A stretch of DNA of 64,000 nt, taken from the NCBI GenBank assembly GCA_021628825.1, contig JAJXRY010000001.1, positions 1-64,000 on the forward strand, given 5' to 3'. Below, piece by piece: positions 8,907 to 21,584 of the stretch. How positions within the stretch are numbered: position 1 is the stretch's first letter; every line of letters begins with the position of its first letter. A program made the position numbers and the translations under genes. Under the pieces are notes generated by a model. It had not been told where the DNA came from. It ran no database searches and saw only the letters and a list, made by a program, of their open reading frames with translations. Origin of the DNA: Lachnospiraceae bacterium (lineage in GTDB: Bacteria; Bacillota; Clostridia; Lachnospirales; Lachnospiraceae).

Positions 8907-10307
8907 ATGCACATGGGGCAGAAAGGAAAGGTTCAACAACTGAATAAGAATGCGGGCTTTTCCCTGCTGGAGCTTCTGATTGCCGTTACGATATTGGCGA
9001 TTATTACGATCCCCATGCTTCATATGTTTGTGACCTCTGCCAGAATCAATGGCAAGTCCAGGATTACCTTACGGGCAACGGTACTGGCACAGGATATTGT
9101 CGAAGGGCTGAAGGCGTATCATATCGATGAGATTCAGGATCAGTTTAACGGCGTGGAAGATTTCGAGATGCTGAATCATTCTGTGATTGCGGGAGACTGT
9201 ACTTATACAGAGGATGTGCAGAGAGAAAAGGACGAGAATGGCGAGGATCCAACCGATCCGTCAAAAGCCAAACCCGGCCGGTATTACTTTATTTTAAGAA
9301 ATGCCAAGCTGGAAAACAGTAAGTTTGATGTGCTGATTTCCGTGGATGCAACCGGATATGTGGAGGGGACTACATCGACGAAACACAATTCCTTCTTAAA
9401 TACCAGTGATGTGGCGAAGATTGCCGGTATGAATAAGAGCACGGATGCTTCCTATGAGCAGTCGGCATTTATGAATGACGCGGCACTTTCCAAAGCACAG
9501 GATGTACTTGAAATTCCCGGAGATGATGTGACCTATAAGACAGCGGGACTTACCTGCGAGAGAACATTTACCGTTACTTTTAAGGATGGGGGAACCGTAA
9601 CGGATAAAGAAGGGCTCACCAGACAGAAAACCGAAGCGTTTGTGACCTGCAAATATGAGTTTTCCTATGGAGGAATGACCTATACCTATATCCCGGATGG
9701 AATGGCAGGAGTGGATGAAGCCGGAAATACCGGACTGCCATGCGGAAGCTTTACGGGAAGGAACTTCTATTTCTTCTATTATCCATTGTATGATGCCAAA
9801 GCGGACAAGCTGATTTTTGATGGCATGGCGGCAGGCTGGTCCAAGGCTGAACCGATGAACCTTTACATTGCCAAACAGACCGATACCTCGTTATCAGACA
9901 CGGACCTGAACAAGGCATAGACAAACTACAAAACCGGTGCTCAATATTCTTACAGCAGGTGCTGATACCTTCCGGATTTTTACCAATCTGGGAGTAAATC
10001 TTGTAAATGAAAGCTTTCTTACCGGTACAGGAAAAAAACCATCTGATCCGAAAAAACCGGAAAGCATCAGGGAGTTAAAGGATCTGGCAGTTTTTTTCAG
10101 CATAACGGGGCAGTGACAGCAAAAACACTTGATATTTATGATCTTTCCGGAATTCGTGATACCAATTATGGGAAAGAAGGAACGGACGATGCCGTAACCG
10201 AATTTATCTATGATATTGTTGTTGAGGTATATGAGCAGGGCGCGGCAGATGTAGGCTTTCCGTCCGACATGCGGAAGGTAACCTTTGACGGAACGAAGAA
10301 CAATTAA
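8907..10307 (+). CDS. Minor prepilin (PilV/PulG-like) with large C-terminal domain
   Basis: About 465 residues, much larger than a major pilin. Class III signal KNAGFSLLELLIAVTILAI near residue 12 with Glu at +5, so a PilD substrate. The long globular part has DGMAAGWSKAEPMNLYIAK and a carboxy-terminal VYEQGAADVGFPSDMRKVTF. Breaks: one extra G near 9916 and T10091-10097 (seven for five); both must be repaired to join the two reading frames. Position between pilO and the PilX/GspK-like gene suggests a pilus tip or priming role (inference). Confidence 0.8.
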
Positions 10308-10378
10308 CAGAAAATGATCTATGGAAGAATTAACAGCCAGGGAGCTTTGAAACCAATTTAGATATAAGAGAGAAAACA

Positions 10379-12763
10379 ATGATGAGACAGCCACTACAAC
10401 AATTGCAGAAGAAATTGTGGAATCGAAAGAGGCGTAACAGCGGCTCTTCGATTGTCATTGTCATTATTGCGATGGCAATGATCGGTATTCTGGCAACGAC
10501 GCTGCTGTGGATGTCTTATGTGAATTATAAAATTAAAGTGAATGACATCAGGAACAAGAACAGCTTTTATTCGGCAGAAACAGTTATGGAGCAGATCGTA
10601 GCCGGCTTGCAGAAGGAAGCCTCGGACTCGGTAGCAGCTGCATATCAGGAGGTTTTATCCAATTGGGAAGCTCTTGAAAATGAAACGAACCGTTACAGTA
10701 CATTTGCATCCGTATATCTGGATACACTGGTAAAGCATCTGCGTAATTCAGAAAAGGGTGATGGCTATTATAACAGAGATATTTTAATGAACTATGTGGA
10801 TACAGAGATTTGGAAAAATGTGAATCAGACCGCCTGGAAGAATGGTACGGATGAAGCCGATGCAGAAAAAGAGCCTGTTATGGAGCTTGTAAACGGAAAC
10901 AGTCTCATTCTTCATAATGTATTTGTTTCTTATGTGGATGGTGACCGGCTATCCATTGTAAGCACGGATTTGTGTCTGGATGCGCCGGAGATTGTGTTTA
11001 CCCGGTCCGGATCTGTTGATGATCTGTATGATTATCTGCTGATCGGTAATCAGGGAATCAGCCTGACGAAAGGAAGCGGACAGGTAACCGGGGACGGAAG
11101 CATTTATGCGGGAATTGATGAGGCAACTGGCAAGGGTGGAATTACCATCAATCCAGCAAGCAGCCTTGCAATTAATAACGGACGGTATGTAATTTCAAAG
11201 GGCGAAATTGATGTCATTGGACCGGGAGCCGGATTTATTGTACGTGATGCAAAAGAGACCGGAAGCAGTGTGTATGCGAAGAGTCTTGATTTACAGAGCG
11301 GAATGATCAGCCTCGATAGTAAGACTTATATTGCAAATGACCTGACACTTTCCGGAAACGGAAGTAAGGCAACACTGACGAAGGAATATTACGGATACGG
11401 AACATCCACAGAAACCGGGCTTGAAGACCGCGCAACCGATCAGGAGAACAGCAGTGCCATTATCATCAACGGGCAGAATTCTACGGTAAACTTAAGCGGT
11501 GTGAATACACTGATGCTGGCGGGACGCGCCTATATCGGAACGAATACCACGAAAAAAGATCTGGATCAGAATACAGAGAAGAACGAAAAGGCGGTTCTTA
11601 TGGGCGAATCCATTACCGTGAAGGGAGGACAGATTGCATATCTTGTTCCTACCGAATGCTTAGGAGTTTATAACGGAGAAACCCTGATTGGACAGAATCC
11701 GCTGACACAGGATCAGGCAACGAAGATGCAGGCATACAAGGATCAGTATGGAGAAGAATTCAGGGAAGTGGATTTCACACGTCCGGTTGGCAGGCTTGGA
11801 GGGGAGACTTTGGCATCCTTTGGTGTTGAGAATATGGATCATATCCGGAAGGTCAGTACACAGTATGTAGGTGGTGGAACGGAGAGTAAATCCCTTACCT
11901 ATTATTATCTGGTTATGGATGCCGATGATGCGGCAAGGTATTATCAGACCTATTATCAGCAGGATAACAATAAGGAAATGATAGACAATTATTTTTAAAA
12001 AAATATGCGACGGGAGGAATCCTGTTAGGAGATTATACCTCTAAACAGAACTCATATACCATTCTCGGCAATGCGCTGGTATCGGATGCTCTAAGTCAGA
12101 GCGGGGTGAGTCTCTTTACAAGTGCGGATACAACGACCGATAGGACGTTGACACCTGCCGAAGTTTTCCAGAAGTCCGCAGACATTGCGAATGTTTATAA
12201 GGGGCTGACAACGAATTTGAGTGAGGACGGCGCTTCGGCAAGTCCCCTCCAGAATGTATTTGAAAGTGTGATTAAGAAGGAAATCACAATGAAGCAGGAG
12301 GATGGTTCTGAACAAAAAGGAGCCTATACAGAAATATTTGATGGATAACGGCGGCACAATGGAGTTCACGACAGAGGATGGGCTAAAGGGCATTATTACT
12401 ACAGGAAACTATACTCTTTCTTCTGCTACAGGAGGAGCATCCAATGTCCGTCTGATCATTTCCCTGGGAGATATTATGATTGACCGGAACTTTACGGGTC
12501 TTGCCATTGCGAAAGGAACGATCACCATTGACGGTGCAACCGGAAAAGGCGCTGCATCCCTCAAACGGAATAAGATGGAGCTGTACAAGGTGCTGAATGC
12601 AACAACCGGGGAGGAAGGTGCTGCCATAACCCCGATGGCATTTTTCGTAAACGGAGAAACCGGTCTTGTTGATGGTGTGCAGGAAGCACCGACCGATGAT
12701 GCAGGTAATCTCAATATTGACTATACGGAAATCGTCCGTTACATGAACTGGGAGAAGAGATAA
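10379..12763 (+). CDS. PilX/GspK-like minor pilin lacking Glu+5, large
   Basis: About 793 residues. The N-terminus NSGSSIVIVIIAMAMIGIL resembles a pilin helix after a basic leader, but no acidic residue stands at the +5 position. In type II secretion GspK and type IV PilX such a subunit sits at the filament tip, because it cannot accept another subunit above it. The helix is followed by NSFYSAETVMEQIVAGLQ, typical of PilX-like N-termini. The remainder includes a beta-rich stretch (GQGxISLTxG, IYAGIDEATGKGGITI, ISLDSKTYIANDLTL) resembling a beta-solenoid. Breaks at 11991-12003 (T and A runs) and T12337-12339. Tip role is inference from the family. Confidence 0.65.
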
Positions 12764-12791
12764 AAAATATAAAGAAGCAGGAACGACAGAA

Positions 12792-13343
12792 ATGACAGAA
12801 GATAATAGAAAATCAGGAAAAAATAACAGTGGTTTTTCTTTAGTAGAGCTGATTATTGTGATTGCAATTATTGCAGCATTGATCGGTACGGTCATTCTGT
12901 CAGTTTCTATGGTGTTTAGTGCCAATGCCAAGGCATGCTCCAACGACCTGCAGCGTGCGGTTGCGGATTGTAAGGTGACTACCATGGGAAAGGCGCAGGC
13001 ATGGCTGATTGTCTACCGTGGTGAGAACGGCAGCATTTACAGTCAGCTTCATATCATGGAGCAGAAGGAAGGTGGCGAAGCGGGTGAGCTTCAGGAGATT
13101 AAGGAGGAGCCGCAGAAGATTGGCGGTAATCGTGTGTCTGTAACCTACAAGGATGCTTCCGGAAATGAGGGCTTGGAACTTCCAACGGGAGCAGATGCCG
13201 GAATCCGTATTGAATTTGACCGTTCCTCCGGTTCTTTTAAGGAGGCCCCGCAGCAGATGCGGATTCAGGGAGGAAGCCGTGATTATAAGCTGGATTTCAT
13301 CAGACTTACGGGAAAGATTGCGGTGAACCAGCCGATAAGCTGA
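12792..13343 (+). CDS. Minor prepilin (GspH/PilE-like)
   Basis: 183 residues, frame intact. Class III signal NNSGFSLVELIIVIAIIAAL with Glu+5, then FSANAKACSNDLQRAVADCK and a small beta-rich domain with ELPTGADAGIRIEFDRSSG. Size and layout fit a GspH/GspI-type minor pilin that helps initiate the filament. Two cysteines (in AKACSND and AVADCK) could form a disulfide. Confidence 0.8.
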   Translation: MTEDNRKSGKNNSGFSLVELIIVIAIIAALIGTVILSVSMVFSANAKACSNDLQRAVADCKVTTMGKAQAWLIVYRGENGSIYSQLHIMEQKEGGEAGELQEIKEEPQKIGGNRVSVTYKDASGNEGLELPTGADAGIRIEFDRSSGSFKEAPQQMRIQGGSRDYKLDFIRLTGKIAVNQPIS

Positions 13344-13402
13344 TTTAAGAGTTATCATAGCAGAAAATAATTTTTCAGGATAAATGTTAAGCGGAGAAGC
13401 AT

Positions 13403-16400
13403 ATGAGGAAAAAAAGTTACGAATTCAGAAACAGAATAGTGGATTTTTCCTTGGTGGAACTGATTATTGCAATTGCCATACTGGTTATTGTGACCGGCGC
13501 CGTATGCAGTTTTATTATCATTACTTCGAGAAATTATGCAAATGGTAATAATGATATCAGTGTGCAGCAGGAGGCACAGCTTGCATTAAATCAGATGTCG
13601 GATGTAATTATTGATGCTACAGAAAGCATTAATTATGTAGGATATGATGAGTCAGATCAGCCGGTTAAAGCTCTGAAAGACTCCGAATTTGCTTTTACAC
13701 CGGAAAAAAAGGCTCTGATTGTCTATAATACGGAGCCCGATCACTATATGTTCTATTGGCAGAAGTCCGATGAAAGCCTGTATTTCTCTGTGGCGGATGC
13801 GGATGGAAACTTTCCGATGCCGGGATCGGCTTCACAGGACTGCGTACTTCTGGCTGAAAATGTAACGGATTTTGAGGTGGATTTAAGTCAGGTGGAGGAA
13901 CGCCGTGTTGTAAAAGCTTACGCTGAACTTTCAGACCGGAACCCGTAAATTTGAAATGGCAAAATAACATTACCGTCCGGAATAAGGTAGTGATTAATAA
14001 TGCAGATATTGAACCGTTGGATAAGCGTGTCCGTGTAAATGTCAGCGTGAAGGAACCGGTCGTAGTGCTGGAGCCGGGAGAAACCTTCCATTTCTCTACA
14101 CCGAAGGTGACCGGTACGAACCTTTTGAATAAATCTGTTACCTGGTCGATTGCAGGTGCAGTAAGTGCAGAAACCGTTATGACAGATGAAGAAAACGGTA
14201 TTTTGCAAATCGACAGGAAGGAGACTCACGAGAGTTTTCAGGTAAAGGTTACCACAAAAGCGAAGAATGATGAAGATAACAGTCCGGCAGAAGCAACCAT
14301 TACCGTCTATGTGAAGCGCGTAACCAAGGTGACCTTATATAAAAAGAGTGAGGAATTGCTCAATCCCAATGACAATATTCCGGGGGCATCGGAGGTTGTG
14401 CAGGGAAGTACCGTAACTCTGGGCGGCACGGTTGAAGGCGTGAAGCTTGAAAATAAGTGTAATTCCTGTGGGGAAGATCCTACAGGAGATAGATATCTGA
14501 CTGACTGGAAGGTAGTGTCCGGTTCCGATCTGCTGCAGGGGGCAATACAGGAGCCTGAGGATTCGGATCATAAAACTGCAGTCATTCAGATCAAGGCGGA
14601 TGCAGAGGAAGGCGCTACGATTACGATTCAGGCAACCTCATACCTTTCAAAGAGCCGTCCATACGGACCGGTACAGGGTGAAATTACACTGAAGGTTGTG
14701 AAGAAGAAGAATCCCGTTAATCCTTTTGACGGAATACTCATTCATGGTGCTGAGACACGTATAGATGACATGATGTATAAGGGATTTGAACGGGGAGTAA
14801 ACGCACATGTGCTGGCGATACACATTGTAGATAACAGTACGAAAGACTTAGTGGATTATGTGGTTTGTAAAGCAAGCGGCTGGAATATATGGGTATCACC
14901 CGATTATTTTAATCTTGATCTGAAAAAGAGCTATACATTTTATCTGCAGGCACTGGAGTGTGTGTCTAAGGAAGAACATGAAAGATATGATAAAGAGCAT
15001 GGAACCTTCCAGATTTCAAGTAATGAGGAAATTCGTGCGGAATATGAAGCTCATACAGATAAGACTGCACCGTTTGCTTATACAGGAACAATGTTTAAGT
15101 CAAGTGAGGTGTTTAGTACAACTCTGGAACCGGCACAGTTGATTTACGGTTATAATAACAGGAAATATTGTGCAACACCGATCACCTTTGATACAGTTAA
15201 TATCCTTGCAAAAAAAGATTATCCTTCCGCAGGGATTAATGTATTGAGTGGTTTGGAATTTTATCGTGACGAAACACAGAATATTGATCGGAATGCCGTT
15301 AAGGTAGACGAGATGAAGTACAGTATTTATAAGGGAGAAGGAAATGATCCGGAGGGTTGGACCCCTCTGTATGTTTATGGGAACGGCAGTTATCAGGGAA
15401 GTCAGAGCCAGTATGATGGCAACGTTCAATTTGGAATTGCCAGCTCTCTGCCTACAATTAATGTGCATCGAAACAGATTATCGGATGTTGTGGGAACCTA
15501 CCACATCGTTCCCGGAATGTGGTTTGATCCGAAAGAAAAGATCGGGAATATACCCGTAGAAGTGATTTCTCCTGCCGGCTATACGTTTCCTGTATATTCA
15601 GCAGAAAAGAAGTATGTGTTATTTGAAGAAAATACCTTCCATGTAACGGTAACCGCAGAAGGTACAATGGATATTACTACTTCGGATCGCTTTAAAGGAA
15701 GTGTGTGCTTCCCGTTACCTGCTGAAATGAGGAATGATTCTATTTTCACTAATCTGACCAGCACGAAATGGCAGGAGGCGAATATTGAGGATAAGGATAA
15801 AGGTGTCAGCTACAATGCCATTGATGCAAATACCGATGGGCTGACTACGATTCAGTTTAACCGGATCAGATACCGTTACATCCAGAGTGAGAATACTTTT
15901 GAGGTGGAGCCGATATGGGAGACAACCAAGTACGGTGGACTTAAGCTGAGCTATTCCTATGGCATTTACAAGTGCTCTGCAAATGGAAGCAAGTGGGAAT
16001 GCAGGAAGGTAGCACAGGAAACCAATAATGTTACCCTTGAGTTTGAAAAGGATGGTGCAACATGGTCTGCTCATGTGCCCCTTCCTACAGATGATGATTT
16101 CATGTTTATCAGGAAAAAAACTTAGAACGCCAATCAAAAAGCAAATTATACCATTAAGGGATATAAAAGAGATAATTACAATGAAAGCAGAGAGTTGAAC
16201 TGTAAAAATTCTTTATTGTGATTATGATGTGGCAAAAAGAGCAATATAAATTGATTATGGCTAGAGATGAACAGGTAGCTGGCATTACAAAAGACGATAT
16301 ATTTTGACGGGATATATACCTGGAAGCCTGGGGATACAAAGTGGTATAAAGAACAACAGGATGGCACATTGAAAGAATCTGCAGTTAATATCTATATTAC

Positions 16401-16714
16401 AATAGGTGGACAGCGGTATATGACGTATATTGCAGAACCTTCAAATGATCATTTTGAGTTTAGGTGGAGTGAGGCAAGCTGGGGGTATTCAAAGCAATTA
16501 TTTGAAACCACGGATGTTAATGGCGAGAGTCCAAGAGGGGTTAATTTCACGAGGGCAGAATGTAAACATAATGGAGATGTTTATACATTAAAAATTATAT
16601 ATAAATGACCAAAACAATAATGAGATCCTAGTTGGAACATATACCTGCTCCTTGACAGAAACCATATGGACAGAGGTAACTAACAGACAGGTGCAGAGAG
16701 AACATATAAGATGA
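13403..16714 (+). CDS. Giant prepilin: PilW-like N-terminus with Ig-like extracellular region
   Basis: After removing twelve extra bases at ten sites the open frame is exactly 1,100 codons (1,099 residues), ending at a TGA that overlaps the next ATG. The N-terminus reads QNSGFSLVELIIAIAILVIV (Glu+5 present), and the first about 185 residues match a PilW-type pilin ending VKLTLNFQTGTRKFEMANN. Then come bacterial Ig-like stretches (VVVLEPGETFHF, NKSVTWSIAGA, ATITVYVKRV) and several unrecognised domains, with a CxxC in NKCNSCGED. The 3' part after about 16120 is more AT-rich. Breaks include A13409-13415, T13444-13448, A13912-13915, A13961-13964, A16114-16120. A tip adhesin is the best guess. If the breaks are real, the pilin part and the Ig part are separate fragments. 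Confidence 0.65.
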
Positions 16715-19700
16715 AGAAACAAAAGATCAGAAAGCAAAAACAGAATAAAAGAATCGCTACGGTCATTACGGCATCTGTTCTGGTGGCTGCACTTGGTACC
16801 GTAGGAGTCTTTCATCATATGGAACCGGTGGAAACCTATGCGAAGGAGTCCTTTATGGGGACGAAGCAGGTTGTGGAAAGCCATACCGGAGATGGCAGGC
16901 CTTTCGTAATTCTGGACATTGTACCCAGTTTCGCAACCTATAAGTGGGATGACCAGACATCTTATGAGATCAGTACCGGTACCCTGGGGTATCTCTCGAA
17001 TGGACAATCCCCTATGGCAGCGGATTATATGCGGATTTATAAGGAGCATTCCGCAGAGCTTTCCACGTATGAAAAGCGTGCTGAACTGATAAATGCGATC
17101 TGGAAATACGGAAACGGCAGTGGTGATACATTCTTTCAGTATGAAGAAGCTTATGGAAGTGGTAGTACAAGGAAGGAATTAAATACACCGGATGCCAATG
17201 GCTGGCAGCTGCTGATTGATTCGGTAACTGAACACAGCGGATTGATGAAGGGCTATTATAAGAAAATCGAGGAAGATCCGACTGGGGAGGAAGTGGATAG
17301 AACCGGATATGATTATGACAAGGTTGGTGATTGGATTGATGGCGAAGGCTACGGAGAGGCATCACAATCCATTTATCAGTTCGATCCGGATAAAGGAACA
17401 TACCGGCTTCTGTTTAATGCGGTAGGAGGTTCCGGATCAACCGGTTATACAGAAGGATATGTAATCAGGAGTACAATACAAATTACAGAAGAGAACAGAA
17501 AGAACTATTCTTCGGAAACCGGTCTGTATACCCGGGATGATGCAGGGGTCTTTGTATATGCCGGAACCATTGCATCAGTATTTCAGACAGGTAACAGCCT
17601 TTCACCTGATGAATACTATGATAATCAGGAGCTTTCAGCAACGACCACAACGGTCAGCAATGAAGTGAATTATGCAATTCCTGTTTCTTCTATTTATTAT
17701 AGCACTGTGCAGCAACCGAAAGCAGAAAACGGCGAGGAAGAAGATCCGGACAACGACGATAATACAGAGAATAACGGCGATCCGGATAATAATGGCGATA
17801 CAGAGAATAATGATAATCCGGACAGCAATGGACAACCGGAGAATAACGGCGATCCGGACAATAATGGTGATACAGAGAATAATGATAATCCGGACAGCAA
17901 CGGAGAACCGGAGAATAATGATAATCCGGACAGCAATGGAGAACCGGAGAATAATGATGCTGCAGACAGCAATGGTAATCAGGGAACAGAATATTATGTT
18001 GTGACCTTTGAATATGCAAATGAGCTTACAGAGGGTGACGAGAGAAGCTTATACGCCATTGAATCCGCACAGAAGCTTGTGTCGGAGGGCTCCGGTCGTC
18101 CTTATGATTTGTATGTACTGAATACGGAATCCCCAAAATCCAATGGTGCCTCCCCGGATGATGAGGAAGCGGATACACAGGAACAGGCACAGACATATTC
18201 TTCAACGGCAGTTCAGGCGGTACCGTCGAATGTAACCACAGATAAGGTATTCCGTTATGTGGGCGCCGAACAGGGTCAATACAAGCTGACCGATGAGGCA
18301 GACTTAAGTGATGCAGATAAGGCAGGACAGGCACCGGTATGGATGAAGGTGCAGAACGCACCGACCTATTTCCGTTTCAAAAGTGGCTGTGACTGGCTGA
18401 AACAATATGTTTTCCATACCCTTCCCGGTGGCGATAATGCAAACGACAACTTCAGAATTGAAGTCCGCACGGTTCGGGCAGATCTCCTGACACAGGATAT
18501 GATTAAACAGGCAGACTTGGTATATCTGGAGGACGGAAGCACTCCCTTTATCAATAAGGAAAACCCAAACCTGAATTTCCAATATATCACTTCGGATACA
18601 ACCAGAGACAATGCCTATGCACTGGTGTTCCGGGCAACCAAAGATCTGCTTCCGGTGATTGTGGATTATGGTGCCGTTACGAACAGCAATTATAGCAATC
18701 TGGATTATCAGAAGCTGGCGAAGATGTTCCTGAAGGAGGATCTGGAAACCTACGTGAATGATGCCCAGACGGAAACAGCCTGGTTGTTTAACAATCTGGA
18801 TAATCCCCATTATCCGAACCGCACCGATAATGGCAGTCACTATGTGAATCGCAACATTTATGTTATAAACAGCAGCACACCGCTTGTCGATAAGGATTTT
18901 CCGGACAGCTTTGACGGGGAAAGTGCAGGGAACGGATTTTCAGAGGTCTTGAATCTGATCCGGTCTGAAAATTCGCTTCTTCCGGAAGAAAACCGGATTC
19001 CGGAAAATGTGGGCAAAGCAAAAGCAATGGAGTATATCATTAATTATTCCGTTGGATTTGTGGGAGATTTTACCTATTTGCGGATTCTGGAGCTGCAGCC
19101 GACGAACAACGAGGCAGAGGACTTATATGTGTCCGGTGACAACAGTACGACACTTTACTGGAAGCGTAATGCGATCGGCGCTATTGAAAAGCCGGTGTTA
19201 CGGAGTTCGAAAGAGATTGATGTAAAGGTTACACCGAAAGCTGTGGCAGCATTTAACAGTGAATGGGAGGATATCAACCAGAATTATAATCTGGTATTCA
19301 TCGGACTGGACGGACAGAAGCTGAATTATGAGGCAAAGCCGTGGAGAAGTACGGTTTATAACGATTCAAATCTGAATGATAAGCTTTATCATACGGGTGA
19401 CCTGGCAGCAGACAGTGACGAACGGTATGACATGTCCGATATCACAGAGCGTAAGAAGCTGGAGCTGCTGGACTTCATGAGGGCCGGTTATCCGATACTC
19501 GTTGAAAATGATTTCTTTATAGGTAAGTCAGCCAAGAACGGTGCCGACAGAATTAATACGAAATATGTAGCAGAAGATACCCAGATGTATGATTTCTTAA
19601 AGCAGGCAGTCAATGACTTCTCCGACCGGATTTATACGATTGATGATGTGCACAGTAACATTCTGTTCATGGCACAGTTGAATGTTGATCATCCGGTGAT

Positions 19701-21382
19701 TTCGGTATCGGATACAGCGGACTTCACGCTTGCAGAAGCAGCAAACGGAGAATTATCCGTAAACTTTACCTATGCGATTACCAGTCTGAATGGGGATGGC
19801 TACGGTGGCGAGTGTCATACGGAAATTTATCTGGATGTGAATGACGATGGCAATTATACGGATGAAGAACGTATGGATAACCGGGCGGGTGAAGGAGCAG
19901 TAGTCCGGGCAACCGCGGAGAACGGACAGGCAGCGATTGTCTTTACGGAGTCGCCGGGCTCGAGAGCCATACCATTCCGGATCCGGGTTGTTGATAACAA
20001 CAATTCCTACCGCAGATCCTCGGTACATGGAATCCTGCAGGTGACGGATGGAACGAAAGAGAAGATTAAGGTATTGCAGATCGGAACTAAGGATGATGCA
20101 GCCTCACTCGCAACCCTGTACCGGCAGGAAAACTCTACGCTTGGCTATTACCTTAAGGCAGCAGAGAATACCATGAACGTTAAGTTTGAGATTGAAACCA
20201 TGGATTCTGAAACGCTGAGCGGACAACTGGAGAAAAATGAGAATTACCTGAACCAATGGGATCTGTTGATTATAGGCTTTGGAAACGGATCAGGATCAGA
20301 CGATTTTTCCGAAGCATGCGGTTGCCGGTTATATGAATGAGGGCCACAGTGTACTGGTAACCGGAAAGGAAGCGGTCGAAGGAACAAGATTGCTTGATCA
20401 GACACTTCTGGGACAGCTTGATCGTAAGACCTATGGCAGCCTTGGACGGACAAGTGGAACTCCTTATTTCCGGTATGCGGATTTAGATGCAGGAATGTTC
20501 ACCGAACAGAGTAATCTGGCAGCATCGGGCATCAATGAGGGAAGTGTATTCCGTTACCCTTATGCTATTGGAAAGAGTGTGGCACTGGATGGCGGCAGAA
20601 GCTATATGGCATATGAGTATCTGCTTGATCTTGGCAGCCTGCAGGCGCCGTTTGTAACGCCGTGGTTCGTTTTTGTCGGCAGCGATGCCTATGATATTTC
20701 ACCGGGGGATGGAGCGAACAACTACTATCTTTACAGTAGAAGCAATGTGGTTTTTATCGGAAATGATGATTATTCTTCTTATACCTATGATGTGGATAAT
20801 CCACAGAATCCCGTGGGAAAGGGGCTGAAGGAGAGTCAGATGTTCGTAAATGCCATGATGCTGGCATACGATGCGGGTGTACACAATATGAAGGTAGACA
20901 TTGTGTCCGGATTTGATGCGGGTGCAGCAGAAGTAAACAGTATCAGCATTCCGTTTGATCAGGAAATTGAGACGCAGAATGGTTTATTGGATGAGACTGT
21001 GGATGTATTCTTTAAGTTTAAGAACAGCAACCTGACACTTTCGAATTCGTATGCCGTGAACTTCTATTATGAAGATACGGCAGGAAAAACTACCCTTGAT
21101 GTGGGAGATGAGAAGGTACAGGTGACGCCGTTTACAAGCAGCCTGTGGACGGTACAGGACAATACCCTTACGGAAGTGGCTGCTTCCCAGCTCCGACAAG
21201 GGAAAGTTTACCGGCTTAAGGCGCCGGTAATTGCATTACAGAATAACACGGCAGCTACGAATGCAAGGATTTATGTGGAAGTGGTTTCGACGCTGGAGCG
21301 TCCGGATGGGGTAGGAAGCAAGACAGTCCGTGGCTATGATTCCGTGACCTTTACCCGTACCCAGCTTTTCCTTCTGGAGTAA
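16711..21382 (+). CDS. Very large exported protein of the pilus locus, unrecognised (DUF5057-like?)
   Basis: About 1,556 residues. A basic N-terminus is followed by a single hydrophobic segment, TVITASVLVAALGTVGVFHH (residues about 18-38), so secreted or membrane-anchored. The next stretch, RPFVILDIVPSFATYKW, starts a long region with no motif I can assign with certainty; overall it resembles large DUF5057-type clostridial proteins (tentative). Around residues 345-430 lies a low-complexity Asn/Asp/Glu/Gly linker. It has no prepilin signal, unlike the four genes before it. One break, T20304-20308 (five for four), joins 1,209 and 367-residue frames. It starts in ATGA overlap with the giant pilin gene, so the two are probably co-translated and may act together at the cell surface. 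Confidence 0.65.
17738..17985 (+). repeat. Low-complexity repeat coding Asn/Asp/Gly/Glu linker
   Basis: Imperfect 15- to 18-nt units encode variants of NNGDTENN, DNPDSNGEPENN and similar. The largest near-exact copies are around 17788-17830 and 17854-17905. This is a hydrophilic spacer, probably extended, inside the exported protein. Confidence 0.8.
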
Positions 21383-21460
21383 AGCAGAAACTCTGGCAGC
21401 GGTTCTGTCAGTGGAAGTCTGAACAGTAAAAATCTTATATAAATAGAAGAAACTCATCAG

Positions 21461-21500
21461 GCAGAAATTTCCGTTTTGACTATAAATCGGAAATTTCTGC
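21461..21500 (+). terminator. Hairpin ending the pilus operon
   Basis: Perfect 13-bp stem GCAGAAATTTCCG (21461-21473) with CGGAAATTTCTGC (21488-21500) and a 14-nt loop, 78 nt after the preceding stop. The following T-rich stretch is short (CTTTT), so termination may be partial. Confidence 0.65.
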
Positions 21501-21529
21501 TTGAAACTTTTGGGGAAGTATTGTATAGT
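21501..21529 (+). promoter_or_regulatory. Predicted topA promoter
   Basis: TTGAAA (21501-21506), 17-nt spacer, TATAGT (21524-21529), directly after the upstream terminator stem and 55 nt before the topA start. Confidence 0.55.
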
Positions 21530-21584
21530 GTAAAATCGTATATGGTTTAAGACTTTAACACAGTAAAGGAAAAAGGGGTTTGAA

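Noticed and set aside
12383..12985. 200-codon open frame on the minus strand
   Set aside because: It is antisense to the GspK-like and GspH-like genes, with no ribosome site or recognisable motif.
17738..17985. CRISPR-like repeats
   Set aside because: Coding low-complexity repeat without spacers.
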